A DNA stretch of 64,000 nt from positions 1-64,000 of the forward strand of contig JAUPTC010000183.1 of assembly GCA_030762895.1 (NCBI GenBank). The letters run 5' to 3'. This stretch comes from Sophora flavescens (taxonomy: Eukaryota; Streptophyta; Magnoliopsida; Fabales; Fabaceae). Made by a program: the position numbers and the translations under genes. Under the pieces are notes generated by a model. The model had not been told where the DNA came from. It saw only the letters and a list, made by a program, of their open reading frames with translations, and did no database searches. Shown here in pieces: positions 36,641 to 51,290 of this stretch (its first letter is position 1; each line of letters opens with the position of its first letter).

Positions 36641-39600
36641 GCCCGATTAGGTCCTATATGACCTAAAAAACAAGTCCATTTTGGCTCCAATAGGACCAAA
36701 GAAGTACAGATTGACCCAGATTAGGTCCTATATGACCTAAAAAGTCCATTTGGGCTCTATTAGGATCAAACAAGTCCATTTGGGCTCTATTAGGGTCAAA
36801 CAAGTCCATTTGGGCTCCATTAGGATCAAAGAAGTACAAATTGGTCCAGTTAGGTCCTATATGACCTAAAAAGTGTATTTTGGCTCTATTAGGATCAAAC
36901 AAGTCCATTTGGGCTCCAATAGGACCAAAGAAGTACAAATTGGCCCAGTTAGGTCCTAACAAGTCGATTTGGGCTCTATTAGGATCAAACAAGTCCATTT
37001 GGGCTCTATTAGGGTCAAACAAGTCCATTTGGGATCCATTAGGACCAAAGAAGTACATATTGGCCCAATTAGGTCCCATATGACCTAAAAAGTCCATTTG
37101 GGCTCTATTAGGATCAAAAAAGTCCATTTGGGCTCCAATAGGACCAAAGAAGTACAAATTGGCACGATTAGGTCCTTTATGACCTAACAAGTCCATTTGG
37201 GATCTATTAGGATCAAACAAGTCCATTTGGGCTCTATTAGGGTCCAACAAGTCCATTTGGGCTCCATTAGGAACAAAGAAGTACAAATTGGCCCAGTTAG
37301 GTCCTATATGACCTAAAAAGTCCATTTGGGCTCTATTAGGATCAAACAAGTCAATTTGGGCTCTATTAGGGTCAAAAAAGTCCATTTGGGCTCCATTAGG
37401 ATTAAAGAAGTACAAATTGGCCCAGTTAGGTCCTATATGGCCTAAAAAGTCCATTTGGGCTCTATTAGGATCAAACAAGTCCATTTGGGCTCCAATAGGA
37501 CCAAAGAAGTAAAAATTGGCCGAGTGAGGTCCTATATGACCTGAAAAGTGCATTTTGGCTCTATTAGGATCAAACAAGTCCATTTGGGTTCCAATAGGAC
37601 CAAAGAAGTACAAATTGGCCCAGTTAGGTCCTATATGACCTAAAAAGTCCATTTGGGCTCCAATAGGACCAAAGAAGTACAAATTGGCCCGATTAGGTCC
37701 TATATGACCTAAAAAAGTCCATTTGGGCTCTATTAGGATCAAACAAGTCCATTTGGGCTCCAATAGGACCAAAGTAGTACAAATTGGCCCATTTAGGTCC
37801 TATATGACCTAAAAAGTGCATTTTGGCTCTATTAGGATCAAACAAGTCCATTTTGGCTCCAATAGGACCAAAGAAGTACAGATTGGCCCAGTTAGGTCCT
37901 ATATGACCTAAAAAAGTCCATTTGGGCTCTATTAGGATCAAACAAGTCCATTTGGGCTCTATTAGGGTCAAACAAGTCCATTTGGGCTCCATTAGGATTA
38001 AAGAAGTACAAATTGGTCCAGTTAGGTCCTATATGATCTAAAAAGTGCATTTTGGCTCTATTAGGATCAAACTAGTCCATTTGGGCTCCAATAGGACCAA
38101 AGAAGTATAAATTGGAACAGTTAGGTCCTTTATGACCTAAAAAGTGCATTTGGGATTTATTAGGATCAAACAAGTCCATTTTGGCTCTATTAGGGTCAAA
38201 CAAGTCCATTTGGGCTCCATTAGGATTAAAGAAGTACAGATTGGCCCAGTTAGGTCCTATATGGCCTAAAAAGTCCATTTGGGCTCTATTAGGGTCAAAC
38301 AAGTCCATTTGGGCTACATTAGGACCAAAGAAGTACAAATTGGCCCAGTTAGGTCCTATATGACCTAAAAAGTCCATTTGGGCTCTATTAGGGTCAAACA
38401 AGTCCATTTGGGCTACATTAGGACCAAAGAAGTACAAATTGGAACAGTTAGGTCCTTTATGACCTAACAAGTCCATTTGGGATTTATTAGGATCAAACAA
38501 GTCCATTTTGGCTCCAATAGGACCAAAGAAGTCCAAAAAGTGTATTTTGCCTCTATTAGGATCAAACAAGTCCATTTTGGCTCCAATAGGACCAAAGAAG
38601 TACAGATTGGCCCAGTTAGGTCCTATATGACCTAAAAAGTCCATTTGGGCTCTATTAGGATCAAACAAGTCCATTTGGGCTCTATTAGGGTCAAACAAGT
38701 CCATTTGGGCTCCATTAGGATTAAAGAAGTACAAATTGGCCCGATTAGGTCCTATATGGCCTAAAAAGTCCATTTGGGCTCTATTAGGATCAAACAAGTC
38801 CATTTGGGCTCCAATAGGACCAAAGAAGTAAAAATTGGCCCGATTAGGTCGTATATGACCTGAACAGTGCATTTTGGCTCTATTAGGATCAAACAAGTCC
38901 ATTTGGGTTCCCATAGGACCAACTTAGTTCAAACTGTTTCAGATAGGTCCTATATGACGTAATAAGTCCATTTGGGCTCCAATAGGACCAAAGAAGTACA
39001 AATTGGCCCATTTCGGTCATATATGACCTAAAAAGTGCATTTGGGCTTTATTAGGATCAGACAAGTCCATTTGGGCTCCAATAGGACCAAAGTAGTACAA
39101 ATTGGCCCAGTTAGGTCCTATATGACCTAAAAAGTCCATTTGGGCTCTATTAGGATCAAACAAGTCCATTTGGGCTCCATTAGGACCAAAGAAGTACAGA
39201 TTGGCCCAGTTAGGTCCTAACAAGTCGATTTGGGCTCTATTAGGATCAAACAAGTCCATTTGGGCTCTATTAGGGTCAAACAAGTCCGTTTGGGCTCCAT
39301 TAGGACCAAAGAAGTACAAATTGGCCCAATTAGGTCCCATATGACCTAAAAAGTCCATTTGGGCTCTATTAGGATCAAAAAAGTCCATTTGGCCTCCAAT
39401 AGGACCAAAGAAGTACAAATTGACACAGTTAGGTCCTATTTGACCTAAAAAGTCCATTTGGGCTCTATTAGGATCAAACAAGTCCATTTGGGCTCCAATA
39501 GGACCAAAGAAGTACAAATTGGCCCAGTTAGGTCCTATATGACCTAAAAAGTGCATTTTGGCTCTATTAGGATCAAACAAGTCCATTTGGGCTCCAATAG

Positions 39601-42600
39601 GACCAAAGAAGTACAAATTGGCCCATTTAGGTCCTATATGACCTAAAAAGTCCATTTGGGCTCTACAAGTCCATTTGCGCTCCAATAGGACCAAAGAAGT
39701 ACAAATTGGCCTAGTTAGGTCCTATATGACCTAAAAAGTCCATTTGGGCTCTATTAGGATCAAACAAGTCCATTTGGGCTCCAATAGGACCAAAGTAGTA
39801 CAAATTGGCCCAGTTAGGTCCTATATGACCTAAAAAGTGTATTTTGCCTCTATTAGGATCAAACAAGTCCATTTTGGCTCCAATAGGACCAAAGAAGTAC
39901 AGATTCCTCGAGTTAGGTCCTATATGACCTAAAAAGTCCATTTGGGCTCTATTAGGATCAAACAAGTCCATTTGGGCTCTATTAGGTCAAACAAGTCCAT
40001 TTGGGCTCCATTAGGATTAAAGAAGTACAAATTGGCCCAGTTAGGTCCTATATGACCTAAAAAGTCCATTTGGGCTCTATTAGGGTCAAACAAGTCCATT
40101 TGGGCACCATTAGGACCAAAGAAGTACAAATTGGCCCAATTAGGTCCTATATGACCCGAAAAGTCCATTTGGGCTCTATTAGGATCAAACAAGTCCATTT
40201 GGGCTCCAATAGGACCAAAGAAGTACAAATTGGCCCAGTTAGGTCCTATATGACTTAAAAAGTCGATTTTGGCTCTATTAGGATCAAACAAGTCCATTTG
40301 GGCTCCAATAGGACCAAAGAAGTACAAATTGACCCAGTTAGGTCCTAAATGACCTGAAAAGTCCATTTGGGCTCTAATAGGATCAAACAAGTCCATTTGG
40401 GCTCCATTAGGACCAAAGAAGTACAAATTGGCCCAGATTAGGTCTGTATGACCTAAAAAGTCCATTTTGGCTCTATTAGGATCAAACAAGTCCATTTGGG
40501 CTCCAATAGGACCAAAGAAGTACAAATTGGCCCAGTTAGGTCATATATGACCTAACAAGTCCATTTGGGCTCTATTAGGATCAAACAAGTCCATTTGGGC
40601 TCCAATAGAATAAAAGAAATACAATTCGCCTCGTTAGGTCCTGTATGACCTAAAAAGTCCATTTGGGCTCTATTAGGATCAAAAAAGTCCATTTGGGCTC
40701 CATTAGGACCAAAGAAGTACAAATTGGCCCGATTCGTCCTATATGACCTAAAAAGTCCATTTTGGCTCTATTAGGATTAAACAAGTCCATTTGGGCTCCA
40801 ATAGGACCAAAGAAGTACAAATTAGCCCGATTAGGTCCTATATGACCTAAAAAGTGTATTTTGGCCTTAATTGGGCTCAAACAAGTCCATTTGGGCTCCA
40901 ATAGGACCAAAGAAGTACAAATTGACCGAGTTAGGTCCTATATGACCTAAAAAGTCCATTTGGGCTCTATTAGGATCAAACAGGTCCATTTTGGAACCAT
41001 CAGGACCAAAGAAGTACAAATTGGCCCGATTAGGTCCTAACAAGTCAATTTGGGCTCTAATAGGATCAAACAAGTCCATTTGGGCTCCATTAGAACCAAA
41101 GAAGTACAAATTGGCCCAATTAGGTCCCATATGACCTAAAAAGTCCATTTGGGCTCTATTAGGATCAAAAAAGTCCATTTGGGCTCCAATAGGACCAAAG
41201 AAGTACAAATTGGCACAGTTAGGTCCTTTATGACCTAACAAGTCCATTTGGGCTCTATTAGGGTCAAACAAGTCCATTTGGGCTCCATTAGGACCAAAGA
41301 AGTACAAATTGGCCCAATTAGGTCCCATATGACCTAAAAAGTCCATTTGGGCTCTATTAGGATCAAAAAAGTCCATTTGGGCTCCAATAGGACCAAAGAA
41401 GTACAAATTGGCACAGTTAGGTCCTTTATGACCTAACAAGTCCATTTGGGATCCATTAGGATCAAACAAGTCCATTTGGGTTCTATTAGGGTCAAACAAG
41501 TCCATTTGGGCTCCATTAGGACCAAAGAAGTACAAATTGGCCCAATTAGGTCCTATATGACCTAAAAAGTCCATTTGGGCTCTATTAGGATCAAACAAGT
41601 CCATTTGGGCTCCAATAGGACCAAAGAAGTAAAAATTGGCCCGATTAGGTCCTATATGACCTGAAAAGTGCATTTTGGATCTATTAGGATCAAAAAAGTC
41701 CATTTGGGCTCCTATATGACCAAAGAAGTAAAAATTGGCCCGATTAGGTCCTATATGACCTAAAAAGTGCATTTTGTCTCTATTAGGATCAAACAAGTCA
41801 ATTTGGGCTCCAATAGGACCAAAGAAGTACAAATTGGCCCAGTTAGGTCCTATATGACCTAAAAAGTGTATTTTGGCCTTAATTGGGCTCAAACAAGTCC
41901 ATTTTGGCTCCAATAGGACCAAAGAAGTACAAATTGACCGAGTTAGGTCCTATATGACCTAAAAAGTCCATTTGGGCTGTATTAGGATCAAACAGGTCCA
42001 TTTTGGAACCATTAGGACCAAAGAAGTTCATTTTGGCCCAGGTTGGTCGTAGCAAGTCGATTTGGGCTCTATTAGGATCAAACAAGTCCATTTGGGCTCT
42101 ATTAGGGTCAAAAAGTCCATTTGGGCTCCATGAGGACCAAAGAAGTCCATTTGGGCTCCATTAGGACCAAAGAAGTACAAATTGTCCCAGTTAGGTCCTA
42201 TATGACCTAAAAAGTCCATTTGGGCTCTATTAGGATCAAACAAGTCCATTTGGGCTCCAATAGGACCAAAGAAGTACAAATTGGCCCAGTTAGGTCCTAA
42301 CAAGTCGATTTGGGCTTTATTAGGATCAAACAAGTCCATTTGGGCTCTATTAGGGTCAAACAAGTCCATTTGGGCTCCATTAGGACCAAAGAAGTACAAA
42401 TTGGCCCAATTAGGTCCCATATGACCTAAAAAGTCCATTTGGGCTCTATTAGGATCAAAAAAGTCCATTTGGGCTCCAATAGGACCAAAGAAGTACAAAT
42501 TGGCACAGTTAGGTCCTTTATGACCTAACAAGTCCATTTGGGATCCATTAGGATCAAACAAGTCCATTTGGGTTCTATTAGGGTCAAACAAGTCCATTTG

Positions 42601-43138
42601 GGCTCCATTAGGACCAAAGAAGTACAAATTGGCCCAATTAGGTCCTATATGACCTAAAAAGTCCATTTGGGCTTTATTAGGATCAAACAAGTCCATTTGG
42701 GCTCCAATAGGACCAAAGAAGTAAAAATTGGCCCAGTTAGGTCCTATATGACCTGAAAAGTGTATTTTGGCTCTATTAGGATCAAACAAGTCCATTTGGG
42801 CTCCAATAGGACCAAAGAAGAACAAATTGGCCCAGTTAGGTCCTATATAACCTAAAAAGTGTATTTTGGCTCTATTAGGATCAAACAAGTCCATTTGGGC
42901 TCCAATAGGACCAAAGAAGTACAAATTGGCCCAGTTAGGTCCTATATGACCTAAAAAGTCCATTTGGAATCTACAAGTCCATTTGGGCTCCAATAGGACC
43001 AAAGAAGTACAAATTGGCCCAGTTAGGTCCTATATGACCTAAAAACTCCATTTGGGCTCTATTAGGATCAAACAAGTCAATTTGGGCTCCAATAGGACCG
43101 AAGTAGTTCAACTTGTCCCTGTTAGGTCCTATATGACC
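36640..43138. repeat. 10-kb HOR family, partial copy
   Basis: This is the first appearance of a second HOR family, marked by acctaaaaaacaagtcc (36,661; again at 43,138, 53,206 and 63,891), by a collapsed C (agaagtccaaaaagtg at 38,531; again at 45,371, 48,580, 56,078 and 59,278) and by ggccttaattgggctc (40,860, 41,872 and later). It holds only one copy of the 3.2-kb module that later copies carry twice, and is therefore 6.48 kb long. A degraded patch lies at 38,908-38,966. Confidence 0.75.
38908..38966. repeat. Degraded patch in the partial 10-kb copy
   Basis: The text cccataggaccaacttag, ttcaaactgtttcagatagg and gacgtaataagtcc replaces the usual B-C sequence. The counterparts near 45,750 and 48,965 are much closer to consensus. 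Confidence 0.7.
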
Positions 43139-43268
43139 TAAAAAACAAGTCCATTTTGGCTCCAATAGGACCAAAGAAGTACAGATTGACCCAGTTAGGT
43201 CCTATATGACCTAAAAAAGTCCATTTGGGCTCTATTAGGATCAAACAAGTCCATTTGGGCTCTATTAG

Positions 43269-43510
43269 TCTCAAACAAGTCCATTTGGGCTCCATTAGGC
43301 TCAAAGAAGTACAAATTGGTACAGTTAGGTCCTATATGACCTCTCAAGTGCATTTTGGCTCGATTAGGATGACAAGTTGGTCTCGAATAGTACCAAAGAA
43401 GTACAAATTGGCCCGATTAGGTCCTAACAAGTCGATTTGGGCTCTATTAGGATCAAACAAGTCCACTCGGGCTCTATTCGGGTCTAACAAGTCCATTTGG
43501 GATCAATTAG
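43269..43510. repeat. Degraded patch in one HOR copy
   Basis: Compared with 53,330-53,575, this stretch has scattered changes: attagtctc, ccattaggctc, gacctctcaagtg, ggctcgattagg, ggtctcgaatagtacc, ccactcggg, attcgggtct. Both copies share a small deletion giving aggatg, so they are true counterparts and the changes are specific to this copy. Confidence 0.75.
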
Positions 43511-46500
43511 GACCAAAGAAATACATATTGGCCCAATTAGGTCCCAAATGACCTATAAAGTCCATTTGGGCTCTATTAGGATCAAAAAAGTCCATTTGGG
43601 CTCCAATAGGACCCAAGAAGTACAAATTGGCACAGATTAGGTCCTTTATGACCTAACAAGTCCATTTGGGATCTATTAGGATCAAACAAGTCCATTTGGG
43701 TTCTATTAGGGTCCAACAAGTCCATTTGGGCTCCATTAGGAACAAAGAAGTACAAATTGGCCCATTAGGTCCTATATGACCTAAAAAGTCCATTTGGGAT
43801 CTAATAGGATCAAACATGTCCATTTGGGCTGCAATAGGACCAAAGAAGTAAAAATTGGCCCGATTAGGTCCTATATGACCTGAAAAGTGCATTTTGGCTC
43901 TATTAGGATCAAACAAGTCCATTTGGGCTCCAATAGGACCAAAGAAGTGCAGATTGGCCCAGTTAGGTCCTATATGACCTAAAATGTCCATTTGGGCTCT
44001 ACAAGTCCATTTGGGCTCCAATAGGACCAAAGAAGTACAAATTGGCCCAGTTAGGTCCTATAAGACCTAAAAAGTCCATTTGGGCTCCATTAGGATCAAA
44101 CAAGTCCATTTGGGCTCCAATAGGACCAAAGTAGTACAAATTGGCCCAGTTACGTCCTATATGACCTAAAAAGTGCATTTTGGCTCTATTAGGATCAAAC
44201 AAGTCCATTTTGGCTCCAATAGGACCAAAGAAGTACAGATTGGCCCAGTTAGGTCCTATATGACCTAAAAAGTCCATTTGGGCTCCAATAGGACCAAAGA
44301 AGTACAAATTGGCCCAGTTAGGTCCTATATGACCTAAAACGTCCATTTGGGCTCTATTAGGATCAAACAAGTCCATTTGGGCTCCAATAGGGCCAAAGAA
44401 GTAAAAATTGGCCCAGTTAGGTCCTATATGACCTGAAAAGTGCATTTTGGCTCTATTAGGATCAAACAAGTCCATTTGGGCTCCAATAGGACCAAAGAAG
44501 TGCAGATTGGCCCAGTTAGGTCCTATATGCCCTAAAAAGTCCATTTGGGCTCTACAAGTCCATTTGGGCTCCAATAGGACCAAAGAAGTACAAATTGGCC
44601 CAGTTAGGTCCTATAAGACCTAAAAAGTCCATTTGGGCTCTATTAGGATCAAACAAGTCCATTTGGGCTCCAATAGGACCAAAGTAGTACAAATTGGCCC
44701 AGTTAGGTCCTATATGACCTAAAAAGTGCATTTTGGCTCTATTAGGATCAAACAAGTCCATTTTGGCTCCAATAGGACCAAAGAAGTACAGATTGGCCCA
44801 GTTAGGTCCTATATGACCTAAAAAGTCCATTTGGAATCTACAAGTCCATTTGGGCTCCAATAGGACCAAAGAAGTACAAATTGGCCCAGTTAGGTCCTAT
44901 ATGACCTAAAAACTCCATTTGGGCTCTATTAGGATCAAACAAGTCAATTTGGGCTCCAATAGGACCGAAGTAGTACAAATTGGCCCAGTTAGGTCCTATA
45001 TGACCTAAAAAAACAAGTCCATTTTGGCTCCAATAGGACCAAAGAAGTACAGATTGACCCAGTTAGGTCCTATATGACCTAAAAAGTCCATTTGGGCTCT
45101 ATTAGGATCAAACAAGTCCATTTGGGCTCTATTAGGGTCAAACAAGTCCATTTGGGCTACATTAGGACCAAAGAAGTACAAATTGGCCCAGTTAGGTCCT
45201 ATATGACCTAAAAAGTCCATTTGGGCTCTATTAGGGTCAAACAAGTCCATTTGGGCTACATTAGGACCAAAGAAGTACAAATTGGAACAGTTAGGTCCTT
45301 TATGACCTAACAAGTCCATTTGGGATTTATTAGGATCAAACAAGTCCATTTTGGCTCCAATAGGACCAAAGAAGTCCAAAAAGTGTATTTTGCCTCTATT
45401 AGGATCAAACAAGTCCATTTTGGCTCCAATAGGACCAAAGAAGTACAGATTGGCCCAGTTAGGTCCTATATGACCTAAAAAGTCCATTTGGGCTCTATTA
45501 GGATCAAACAAGTCCATTTGGGCTCTATTAGGATCAAACAAGTCCATTTGGGCTCCATTAGGATTAAAGAAGTACAAATTGGCCCAGTTAGGTCCTATAT
45601 GGCCTAAAAAGTCCATTTGGGCTCTATTAGGATCAAACAAGTCCATTTGGGCTCCAATAGGACCAAAGAAGTAAAAATTGGCCCAGTTAGGTCGTATATG
45701 ACCTGAAAAGTGCATTTTGGCTCTATTAGGATCAAACAAGTCCATTTGGGCTCCTTTAGGACCAAAGTAGTACAAATTGGCCCAGTTAGGTCGTATATGA
45801 CCTAAATAGTCCATTTGGGCTCCAATAGGACCAAAGAAGTACAAATTGGCCCGGTTTGGTCCTATATGACCTAAAAAAGTCCATTTGGGCTCTATTAGGA
45901 TCAAACAAGTCCATTTGGGCTCCAATAGGACCAAAGTAGTACAAATTGACCAGATTAGGTCCTATATGACCTAAAAAGTCCATTTGGGCTCTATTAGGAT
46001 CAAACAAGTCCATTTGGGCTCCATTAGGACCAAAGAAGTACAGATTGGCCCAGTTAGGTCCTAACAAGTCGATTTGGGCTCTATTAGGATCAAACAAGTC
46101 CATTTGGGCTCTATTAGGGTCAAACAAGTCCGTTTGGGCTCCATTAGGACCAAAGAAGTACAAATTGGCCCAATTAGGTCCCATATGACCTAAAAAGTCC
46201 ATTTGGGCTCTATTAGGATCAAAAAAGTCCATTTGGCCTCCAATAGGACCAAAGAAGTACAAATTGACACAGTTAGGTCCTATGTGACCTAAAAAAGTCC
46301 ATTTGGGCTCTATTAGGATCAAACAAGTCCATTTGGGCTCCAATAGGACCAAAGAAGTACAAATTGGCCCGATTAGGTCCTATATGACCTAAAAAGTGCA
46401 TTTTGGCTCTATTAGGATCAAACAAGTCCATTTGGGCTCCAATAGGACCAAAGAAGTACAAATTGGCCCATTTAGGTCCTATATGACCTAAAAAGTCCAT

Positions 46501-49500
46501 TTGGGCTCTACAAGTCCATTTGCGCTCCAATAGGACCAAAGAAGTACAAATTGGCCTAGTTAGGTCCTATATGACCAAAAAAGTCCATTTGGGCTCTATT
46601 AGGATCAAACAAGTCCATTTGGGCTCCAATAGGACCAAAGTAGTACAAATTGGCCCAGTTAGGTCCTATATGACCTAAAAAGTGTATTTTGCCTCTATTA
46701 GGATCAAACAAGTCCATTTTGGCTCCAATAGGACCAAAGAAGTACAGATTCGCCCGATTAGGTCCTATATGACCTAAAAAGTCCATTTGGGCTCTATTAG
46801 GATCAGACAAGTCCATTTGGGCTCTATTAGGGTCAAACAAGTCCATTTGGGCTCCATTAGGATTAAAGAAGTACAAATTGGCCCAGATTAGGTCCTATAT
46901 GACCTAAAAAGTCCATTTGGGCTCTATTAGGGTCAAACAAGTCCATTTGGGCACCATTAGGACCAAAGAAGTACAAATTGGCCCAGCTTAGGTCCTATAT
47001 GACCTGAAAAGTCCATTTGGGCTCTATTAGGATCAAACAAGTCCATTTGGGCTCCAATAGGACCAAAGAATTACAAATTGGCCCAGATTAGGTCCTATAT
47101 GACCTAAAAAGTCGATTTTGGCTCTATTAGGATCTTACAAGTCCATTTGGGCTCCAATTGGACCAAAGAAGTACAAATTGACCCGATTAGGTCCTAAATG
47201 ACCCGAAAAGTCCATTTGGGCTCTAATAGGATCAAACAAGTCCATTTGGGCTCCATTAGGACCAAAGAAGTACAAATTGGCCCGATTAGGTCCTGTATGA
47301 CCTAAAAAGTCCATTTTGGCTCTATTAGGATCAAACAAGTCCATTTGGGCTCCAATAGGACCAAAGAAGTACAAATTGGCCCAGTTAGGTCATATATGAC
47401 CTAACAAGTCCATTTGGGCTCTATTAGGATCAAACAAGTCCATTTGGGCTCCAATAGAATCAAAGAACTACAATTTGGCCAGTTAGGTCCTGTATGACCT
47501 AAAAAAAGTCCATTTGGGCTCTATTAGGGTCAAACAAGTCCATTTGGGCTCCATTAGGACCAAAGAAGTACAAATTGGCCCAGTTAAGTCCTATATGACC
47601 TAAAAAGTCCATTTTGGCTCTATTAGGATTAAACAAGTCCATTTGGGCTCCAATAGGACCAAAGAAGTACAAATTAGCCAGATTAGGTCCTATATGACCT
47701 AAAAGTGTATTTTGGCCTTAATTGGGCTCAAACAAGTCCATTTGGGCTCCAATAGGACCAAAGAAGTACAAATTGACCGAGTTAGGTCCTATATGACCTA
47801 AAAAGTCCATTTGGGCTCTATTAGGATCAAACAGGTCCATTTTGGAACCATCAGGACCAAAGAAGTACAAATTGGCCCAGTTAGGTCCTAACAAGTCGAT
47901 TTGGGCTCTATTAGGATCAAACAAGTCCATTTGGGCTCCATTAGGACCAAAGAAGTACAAATTGGCGGCTGATTAGGTCCCATATGACCTAAAAAGTCCA
48001 TTTGGGCTCTATTAGGATCAAAAAAGTCCATTTGGGCTCCAATAGGACCAAAGAAGTACAAATTGGCACAGATTAGGTCCTTTATGACCTAACAAGTCCA
48101 TTTGGGCTCTATTAGGGTCAAACAAGTCCATTTGGGCTCCATTAGGACCAAAGAAGTACAAATTGGCCCAATTAGGTCCCATATGACCTAAAAAAGTCCA
48201 TTTGGGCTCTATTAGGATCAAAAAAGTCCATTTGGGCTCCAATAGGACCAAAGAAGTACAAATTGGCACAGTTAGGTCCTTTATGACCTAACAAGTCCAT
48301 TTTGGATCCATTAGGATCAAACAAGTCCATTTGGGTTCTATTAGGGTCAAACAAGTCCATTTGGGCTCCGTTAGGACCAAAGAAGTACAAATTGGCCCAA
48401 TTAGGTCCTATATGACCTAAAAAGTCCATTTGGGCTCTATTAGGATCAAACAAGTCCATTTGGGCTCCAATAGGACCAAAGAAGTAAAAATTGGCCCAGT
48501 TAGGTCCTATATGACCTGAAAAGTGCATTTTGGCTCTATTAGGATCAAACAAGTCCATTTGGGCTCCAATAGGACCAAAGAAGTCCAAAAAGTGTATTTT
48601 GCCTCTATTAGGATCAAACAAGTCCATTTTGGCTCCAATAGGACCAAAGAAGTACAGATTGGCCCTGATTAGGTCCTATATGACCTAAAAAGTCCATTTG
48701 GGCTCTATTAGGATCAAACAAGTCCATTTGGGCTCTATTAGGGTCAAACAAGTCCATTTGGGCTCCATTAGGATTAAAGAAGTACAAATTGGCCCAGTTA
48801 GGTCCTATATGGCCTAAAAAGTCCATTTGGGCTCTATTAGGATCAAACAAGTCCATTTGGGCTCCAATAGGACCAAAGAAGTAAAAATTGGCCCGATTAG
48901 GTCGTATATGACCCGAAAAGTGCATTTTGGCTCTATTAGGATCAAACAAGTCCATTTGGGCTCCAATAGGACCAAAGAAGTACAAATTGGCCCGATTAGG
49001 TCCTATATGACCTAAAAAGTCCATTTGGGCTCCAATAGGACCAAAGAAGTACAAATTGGCCCAGATTTGGTCCTATATGACCTAAAAAAGTCCATTTGGG
49101 CTCTATTAGGATCAAACAAGTCCATTTGGGCTCCAATAGGACCAAAGTAGTACAAATTGGCCCGAGTTAGGTCCTATATGACCTAAAAAGTCCATTTGGG
49201 CTCTATTAGGATCAAACAAGTCCATTTGGGCTCCATTAGGACCAAAGAAGTACAGATTGGCCCAGTTAGGTCCTAACAAGTCGATTTGGGCTCTATTAGG
49301 ATCAAACAAGTCCATTTGGGCTCTATTAGGGTCAAACAAGTCCGTTTGGGCTCCATTAGGACCAAAGAAGTACAAATTGGCCCAATTAGGTCCCATATGA
49401 CCTAAAAAGTCCATTTGGGCTCTATTAGGATCAAAAAGTCCATTTGGCCTCCAATAGGACCAAAGAAGTACAAATTGACACAGTTAGGTCCTATGTGACC

Positions 49501-50499
49501 TAAAAAGTCCATTTGGGCTCTATTAGGATCAAACAAGTCCATTTGGGCTCCAATAGGACCAAAGAAGTACAAATTGGCCCAGTTAGGTCCTATATGACCT
49601 AAAAAGTGCATTTTGGCTCTATTAGGATCAAACAAGTCCATTTGGGCTCCAATAGGACCAAAGAAGTACAAATTGGCCCATTTAGGTCCTATATGACCTA
49701 AAAAGTCCATTTGGGCTCTACAAGTCCATTTGCGCTCCAATAGGACCAAAGAAGTACAAATTGGCCTAGTTAGGTCCTATATGACCTAAAAAGTCCATTT
49801 GGGCTCTATTAGGATCAAACAAGTCCATTTGGGCTCCAATAGGACCAAAGTAGTACAAATTGGCCCAGTTAGGTCCTATATGACCTAAAAAGTGTATTTT
49901 GCCTCTATTAGGATCAAACAAGTCCATTTTGGCTCCAATAGGACCAAAAGAAGTACAGATTCGCCCGATTAGGTCCTATATGACCTAAAAAGTCCATTTG
50001 GGCTCTATTAGGATCAAACAAGTCCATTTGGGCTCTATTAGGGTCAAACAAGTCCATTTGGGCTCCATTAGGATTAAAGAAGTACAAATTGGCCCATTAG
50101 GTCCTATATGACCTAAAAAAGTCCATTTGGGCTCTATTAGGGTCAAACAAGTCCATTTGGGCACCATTAGGACCAAAGAAGTACAAATTGGCCCGATTAG
50201 GTCCTATATGACCTGAAAAGTCCATTTGGGCTCTATTAGGATCAAACAAGTCCATTTGGGCTCCAATAGGACCAAAGAATTACAAATTGGCCCAGTTAGG
50301 TCCTATATGACCTAAAAAGTCGATTTTGGCTCTATTAGGATCAAACAAGTCCATTTGGGCTCCAATAGGACCAAAGAAGTTCAAATTGACCCGATTAGGT
50401 CCTAAATGACCTGAAAAGTCCATTTGGGCTCTAATAGGATCAAACAAGTCCATTTGGGCTCCAATAGGACCAAAGAAGTACAAATTGGCCCAGTTAGGT

Positions 50500-50580
50500 C
50501 ATGTATGAACTAAAAAGACAATTTTGGCTCTATTAGGATCAAACAAGTACATTTGGGATCAAATAGTACCAAATAATTAC
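50500..50580. repeat. Degraded patch in the 10-kb HOR
   Basis: The text catgtatgaac, aaaaagacaatttt, aagtacatttgggatcaaa and tagtaccaaataattac departs from the counterparts near 40,440-40,520 and 61,195-61,275, which are close to consensus. Confidence 0.75.
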
Positions 50581-51267
50581 AAATTGGCCCAGTTAGGTCA
50601 TATATGACCTAACAAGTCCATTTGGGCTCTATTAGGATCAAACAAGTCCATTTGGGCTCCAATAGAATAAAAGAAATACAATTTGGCCTGTTAGGTCCTG
50701 TATGACCTAAAAAGTCCATTTGGGCTCTATTAGGGTCAAACAAGTCCATTTGGGCTCCATTAGGACCAAAGAAGTACAAATTGGCCCAGTTAAGTCCTAT
50801 ATGACCTAAAAAGTCCATTTTGGCTCTATTAGGATTAAACAAGTCCATTTGGGCTCCAATAGGACCAAAGAAGTACAAATTAGCCCAGTTAGGTCCTATA
50901 TGACCTAAAAAGTGTATTTTGGCCTTAATTGGGCTCAAACAAGTCCATTTGGGCTCCAATAGGACCAAAGAAGTACAAATTGACCGAGTTAGGTCCTATA
51001 TGACCTAAAAAGTCCATTTGGGCTCTATTAGGATCAAACAGGTCCATTTTGGAACCATCAGGACCAAAGAAGTACAAATTGGCCCGATTAGGTCCCTAAA
51101 AATTCGATTTGGGCTCTATTAGGATCAAACAAGTCCATTTGGGCTCCATTAGGACCAAAGAAGTACAAATTGGCCCAGTTAGGTCCCATATGACCTAAAA
51201 AGTCCATTTGGGCTCTATTAGGATCAAAAAAGTCCATTTGGGCTCCAATAGGACCAAAGAAGTACAA

Positions 51268-51290
51268 AAAGGCACACTAATGTCCTCTAT
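51268..51290. repeat. Small degraded patch at 51.3 kb
   Basis: The text aaaaaggcacactaatgtcctc replaces aaattggcacagttaggtcctt of the counterparts at ~41,210 and ~61,960. The total length is unchanged. Confidence 0.7.

Noticed and set aside
38500..38560. Collapsed C (agaagtccaaaaagtg) as a transposon insertion or target-site scar
   Set aside because: It is a simple internal deletion of C joined to A, shared by five HOR copies, with no inserted sequence or flanking duplication.
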